Source: Hypholoma sublateritium FD-334 SS-4 (Eukaryota; Basidiomycota; Agaricomycetes; Agaricales; Strophariaceae). Taken from it: 64,000 nucleotides of DNA. Below the pieces are notes generated by a model. That model saw only the letters and a list, made by a program, of their open reading frames with translations. It was not told the origin of the DNA and searched no databases. The stretch is taken from positions 62,001 through 126,000 of the forward strand of contig KN817598.1 of NCBI GenBank assembly GCA_000827495.1, written 5' to 3'. Below, piece after piece: positions 59,550-64,000 of the stretch. A program made the translations under genes and the position numbers. The stretch's first letter is position 1. Each line of letters opens with the position of its first letter.

Positions 59550-61073
59550 ATGACTGTAACGACCGCCGTGGAAATATCAATGTCCTCTATCGCGGATAAT
59601 CCTATGATACACCGTCTCAGTCAAGATCTACTACTGCACATATTCGAGCAGAATGCCCACATGTTCGCAGACGACAACGCCCTGATCACCACGTGTATAA
59701 CATCCCAGGTGTGCCAGACCTGGCGATACCTCTTGCTTGCAACACCTTTCTTGTGGGCAAGGCTGCTCGATTTCGATATTCTTGCCCGGCGATCCATCGG
59801 GGATGGGTATTGGGGAGACGAGCTCGTACGGCGCACCGGTAGCTCGCTTTTACGGATCAAGGCCAGAAAATCTCTAGCGGTGGACAAGGATCCATCCGAG
59901 AGCCCAAATCAACAATTGTCGTTGCACTTTCTCAAAACTATCGAAGAAAATTTTCATCGCCTTCAAATACTGGTCGCGGATCTGGATGGATTTGAATATG
60001 GGTGGCACCATACCCCATGGGACAGAATACTGTCCCTGCCAGCACCACAGCTTCAATGCTTTGACTTCACTGTTGCATTCAACCGGCGGGATGGACGGCG
60101 TACTCCGGTCGACAGGAGTTCCGCCCCGCCCATATCATTTTCCGACGATGCGCCTTGCTTACGCAAATTCAGGGCCGTACAGTTCAAACTCAACTTTCGG
60201 GCTCCCTGGGTCCGTGGTCTTCGTGACTTGTACATCGGACATGTAAATCTCGTCCTTTCCGAGGTTCTCCACGCATTGGCCGCCACAGAGAGCCCCGAGC
60301 GTCTAGAACTGAATGGCCACCTCATACACTGGTTTGCCCACGACGACTCGGACGAACAACATTTGCCGATTGCTCACCTCCCTAAGCTTAAAGAGTTGTG
60401 TATATCCTTCCATCCGCTTTTATGTGATGTTCTACTCGACCAATTGAGAACGCCCCCGGACTGCGCACTGAAATACACTTTATCATTGGGCCCGGGGCTC
60501 TGTATTGACGATGACTTTTCAACGGCACTCATTGACTTATTTCGCCGGCTCTCCAAATTTGCGCGAGAATATTTCCTACACCAGCTCCCAACAAATCTAC
60601 TGTTCCACTATGACTCAAATCTCCTTTGCATCGTAGCTCATTCCCAGGACGATTTGGGAGGATTTCATGTCCAGGTTGAGCACAGTTCGTGGTTTCTCCC
60701 CGAGGAGGTGAAGGACGCTTTCCTCTCTGAATTCACACTTGCCGAATTTAGCCATGTCACGGAGCTCCGCCTCGAGATATTGTATGTTGAATACATGTCA
60801 GCCGTTTCACTACTTCTTTTCTTAGGCTGCTTTTCGTCGCTTCAAACTCTCACCACCTGCTGCTGGGACCCAGAATTATTCAAAGTTCTAAAAGAAAAGC
60901 TTGACCCATCGCGTTCTGTACTTCCTCTGTTGAGGACTATCAAAATGCAACTACCAAAACCGTCGCGTCCTAAATTAATACCCGGCTTGGAGGAAGACTA
61001 CAAGAATATAACTCTCTCCAAATTTATGGATGTGCTTGATGGGTATCCTGTTGAGGTTGTATTTTCTCCGTAG
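59550..61073 (+). CDS. FbxD: F-box protein of the tandem array, intact
   Basis: Single-exon gene of 507 aa, the longest copy. It starts MTVTTAVEISMSSIADNP; the ATG aligned with the other copies is 11 codons further on (59580), so the true start may be there. The F-box-like region (LSQDLLLHIFEQNAHMF, SQVCQTWRYLLLATPFLW) is nearly identical at DNA level to that of FbxC over more than 100 bp, while flanking parts differ. Two extra loops are visible: DKDPSESPNQQ after the F-box, and a longer acidic segment FAHDDSDEQH. The body is colinear with the other copies and ends DGYPVEVVFSP. Same inferred role as FbxA. Confidence 0.85.
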   Translation: MTVTTAVEISMSSIADNPMIHRLSQDLLLHIFEQNAHMFADDNALITTCITSQVCQTWRYLLLATPFLWARLLDFDILARRSIGDGYWGDELVRRTGSSLLRIKARKSLAVDKDPSESPNQQLSLHFLKTIEENFHRLQILVADLDGFEYGWHHTPWDRILSLPAPQLQCFDFTVAFNRRDGRRTPVDRSSAPPISFSDDAPCLRKFRAVQFKLNFRAPWVRGLRDLYIGHVNLVLSEVLHALAATESPERLELNGHLIHWFAHDDSDEQHLPIAHLPKLKELCISFHPLLCDVLLDQLRTPPDCALKYTLSLGPGLCIDDDFSTALIDLFRRLSKFAREYFLHQLPTNLLFHYDSNLLCIVAHSQDDLGGFHVQVEHSSWFLPEEVKDAFLSEFTLAEFSHVTELRLEILYVEYMSAVSLLLFLGCFSSLQTLTTCCWDPELFKVLKEKLDPSRSVLPLLRTIKMQLPKPSRPKLIPGLEEDYKNITLSKFMDVLDGYPVEVVFSP

Positions 61074-62396
61074 ATATAATCAAGATGTATCCAAGGTTCA
61101 TCTGAGTGCAATTGTTCTGGCGAGTGACAATAGTTTCCACGGACAGCGCGTCAGTAGGTTTAAACCATTTGTTCTGAGCAAGTGCACACGCGCATGTGTG
61201 AGTTTCAACCCTAGGACCTGCTGTGCTACACTTGCGTCTCCAATCAAGTGCTTAATTTTTCGATTTTAAGTGTCTGCCCTGCCGGTCGCTGGGTTGATAT
61301 TTGACCACGAAGTCTATACATAGCATACGTAATTTACACCGCCGCGGAGTGCTTGTCTACATGGTCCAATGTCCATCGCCACTGGCATTCAGACTGTGCG
61401 AGACGTAAATGTAACATGTAATGCCTCCCCTCGCAGCCTGCAGATCCAGGAATAGGTCAGCTACTGCGGACCCCCGCACCTGCGCTATCCTTTCCTAGCG
61501 TCCTGGCAGCGCTCATAGCACGCCACACCTACCGACTCCATCCACTTGCGCGGCGCTCTGCGTTATGAAAGAGAGCCACCCGCGGCGAGGAAGAAGTATC
61601 TCGCAGTGCGAGCGCGTCGGCTGACACTGACAACGTGTGGATTACTTACACCGCGCGCTGATGGTCATTGTCTGGGGTGAAAATGTGGAATATGTCGGGA
61701 TCAGGCAAGGATCGGGCGCTGGGCACGCGCATGGCACCGCGCGTGCGGGAATGTAGAGGACGCGCAGGTAGGTTAAAGGGAGAACAAAGAAAAGGGCAGT
61801 GAGGAGGGCGTACAAGGATAATTATCGAGCCGCTACAGAGCGTGTCGACTTCAAGTCGACTTAGGGCTGCGGGAAGAACTTGGCGCACGGATCAGTATCG
61901 GCGACAGATGGTCTGCCAGGTTCATTTGCTTAACCCTTCCCTACACCTCCCGCCCAGATTCTCTGGAAGAGGCTCGTCTGGTCTCCACCGAGTTTCTAGT
62001 GACTTTGGAAAATTTCTGGCATCTTCCCGGCTTAATGTGTGCCGCACCTGAAAGCGCGCATGCTGAAGGAGCGACGATGAACTTGCGACTCGTTTTTTAT
62101 CAGCGCGTCGGAGGCTATATGCTTCTGTCTGTGGCTTGGAAGTTTCTTTACAGGAAAATATTGTTCGGCGAGCGCTTATCCGCACTAGTTCGCGTGCAAT
62201 ATATATCCTGAAAGCTCTCTGGCTATTTTCCAATGAATCTAGGAATTGGAACGAGCGATACAGTGCACTGGTCTTGAATCGGCTATTCTAAAAGTAGCAT
62301 TCATAATTCCATAATAGGACTACGCGGAATCAGACGGAACTACGCCGTGCGACCGCTGCTGGGTAATCTGGCCAGATTCTTTTAATAACGACCAGC
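61074..62396. other. Spacer between FbxD and FbxE, no repeat units seen
   Basis: Unlike the other spacers it holds no recognisable R1 or R2 copy and no F-box promoter module. An 80-codon minus frame at 61646-61888 is open but unrecognised. Confidence 0.55.
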
Positions 62397-63886
62397 ATGG
62401 AAGTCCCCTCCATCGCACGACTCAGTGATGATCGATTGATCTGTTACTGCACATCTTTGAGCAGAATGCACCGTGACATATGTTCGCAGACGACGATGCC
62501 CTTATCACCACGCGTACAGCATCTCAGGTGTGCCAGAACTGGCGATCCCTCATGCTTGCAACGCCTCTCCTATGGGGGAGGCTACTGGATTTCGACATCC
62601 TCGCCCGATCGACTGGAGAGGGGTACTGGGGAGACGAACTCGTACGACGTACCGGTAGCTCTGTCTTATGGATCAAGGCTAGAAACTCTCTAGCGAAGGA
62701 GTGGCCGACTCGGAATCGACAATTGGTTGCCCATTTTCTCAAAACCGTTGAAGACAACGTGCACCGCACCCAAATATTGGTGGTGGATGTAGATGGGACC
62801 GAATGGTCGATACACTATGACTCATGGAATAATGTCATATCCTTCCCAGCACCGCAGCTTGAATCCTTTGACCTCACCGTTGCATCCACACGGGTGGGGA
62901 TGATACAACGCACTTCCGACCCAGGCGAGAGATTTCGCTCGCCCCTATTTGCAGATGAAGCGCCGCGCCTATGAAAATTTAGGGCCGTACAATTCCATTT
63001 CAATCTTCGGGCTCCCTGGGTCAGTGGTCTTCGTGATTTGTACATCGGGAATCTACCTCTCTTTTCTGAGTTTCTCGACGCATTGGCCTCCACAGAGACC
63101 CTTGAGCGTCTTGAACCACATGGCTTCGCGAGGGCCACCAAGGATGACATGCAACACTTGCAGCCCATTTGTCTCCCAAAACTCAAACAATTGTGTCTCT
63201 TCTTTGACCCCAATGATTGCATCGCTATAATGCATTTTATAAAAACACCACCGGACTGCGCATTGCAATGTATCGCATCAAGACAATTCCGCGCATCATT
63301 AGAAGAATCCTTTCAACAAGCACAGGACGTCGCTGAAAAATCATGCACTGGGTTGGTTCGCCGGCTTTCAAGATATTCACGAAAGTATTTTCAACATCGA
63401 GTCCCAACGACTCTAATGCTTCATTCTGAAGATTGTGAATTAGGCATCACGACCTGCCCACGAGATGACTTTGGCGGATTTCATTTACAGATCGCGCAAG
63501 ATCTGCTGGACTTCACCGAGAACACAAAGGCCGCTTTCCTCTCCGAATTCACACTTCCTGAATTTCACCATGTCACGGACTTACTCCTCCAAATATTTGA
63601 TTTCGAATGCCTACCAGCCGTTTCCGAGCTGCTCCCTTTCCTAAGCCTCCTTCCGTCACTTCAAGTTCTCACCGTATGCATTTGCGACATTCGATTCTTC
63701 GACATTCTCAAGAAAGAGCTCGACCCTCCGCGTCGCATGCTTTCTTCTCTGAAGACTATCAAAATCCAACCCAACAACATGTCCGACACTGGGTTAACAA
63801 AGGTGGACGAGATACTAGCTACCTCCGAATTCGCAGATGCACTAAACAAGGATGGGTATCCTGTCGAGGTCGTATGTTCTCAGTAA
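62397..63886 (+). pseudogene. FbxE: decayed F-box array copy
   Basis: Homologous to FbxA-D along its length but damaged. The start region (62397-62480) has several small insertions and deletions, so the first F-box helix is out of frame with the rest. Readable homology begins at MFADDDALITTRTASQVCQN. An in-frame TGA at 62972 replaces the arginine of the conserved RLR-x-FRAVQF segment (CGC CTA TGA AAA). After it the frame stays open to 63886, with SEFTLPEFHHVTDLLLQIF and the terminal DGYPVEVVCSQ. The promoter module found before the other copies is missing. The long open remainder implies recent inactivation or readthrough from another start. Confidence 0.85.
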
Positions 63887-64000
63887 TTATATACATGATG
63901 TACCATCGAGCGACTGAATTCAAATATTCCGAGTAACGATAATTCCCATAAGCAACGCTTAAGTAGGATTAAAGGGTGGTACATATGTATGAAGCGAGAC
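63887..64000. other. 3' flank of FbxE to window edge
   Basis: 114 bp of AT-rich sequence with ACATGATGTACCATCGAGCG recalling the 3' flanks of the other array copies. Whether the array continues cannot be seen. Confidence 0.5.

Overview
The window looks like nuclear DNA of a filamentous basidiomycete, probably an agaricomycete. Genes are compact, with many 50-60 nt GT-AG introns. The proteins are eukaryotic housekeeping types (CAF-1, COMPASS Set1, F1-ATPase gamma, eIF2 beta, cytosolic SerRS), the two tRNA genes carry introns, and F-box families typical of mushroom-forming fungi are present. Species cannot be named from sequence alone. All exon structures were worked out by hand from splice signals, reading phase and family resemblance, and the coding lengths I summed (most of the multi-exon genes) come out as multiples of three.

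Layout. 0-3 kb: 5' part of an MFS transporter and a secreted six-cysteine protein (both minus). 3.6 kb: intron-containing tRNA-Ala. 4.7-11.3 kb: CAF-1 subunit B and ATP synthase gamma (minus), the latter sharing a 160-bp divergent promoter with eIF2 beta (plus). 11.6-14.8 kb: a 1030-residue protein of unknown function with two C-terminal membrane segments. 17-24.6 kb: a small acidic protein, a Golgi-type family-32-like glycosyltransferase and seryl-tRNA synthetase. 26-37.4 kb: an F-box/LRR-like gene, the 60S-biogenesis WD protein Jip5, an ALDH7-type aldehyde dehydrogenase and an unrecognised seven-exon gene. 37.4-40.2 kb: no gene seen. 40.3 kb: intron-containing tRNA-Asn. 41.2-45.9 kb: SET1 (H3K4 methyltransferase) with a very long polyproline N-terminus.

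The right third (45.9-63.9 kb) is the most unusual part. It is a tandem array of five related, intronless F-box genes, all on the plus strand, labelled here FbxA (49.4 kb), FbxB (54.1), FbxC (57.5), FbxD (59.6) and FbxE (62.4). A, B and D are open. C carries one reading-frame shift. E has a damaged start region and an in-frame TGA. Copies A-D share an upstream promoter module and similar 3' flanks. The spacers are GC-rich and hold two recurring non-coding repeats, R1 (an element downstream of each F-box gene) and R2 (a unit recurring at several hundred bp). One R1 copy sits directly against the SET1 start codon and marks the left edge of the array. C and D are almost identical across the F-box but not around it, which suggests local gene conversion. 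The array reads as an actively duplicating, decaying and converting family of putative SCF-ligase adaptors next to a conserved chromatin gene.

Functionally the rest is a mixture with no pathway cluster: chromatin (CAF-1, Set1), translation (eIF2 beta, SerRS, two tRNAs, Jip5), energy (ATP synthase gamma) and lysine/aldehyde metabolism (ALDH7).
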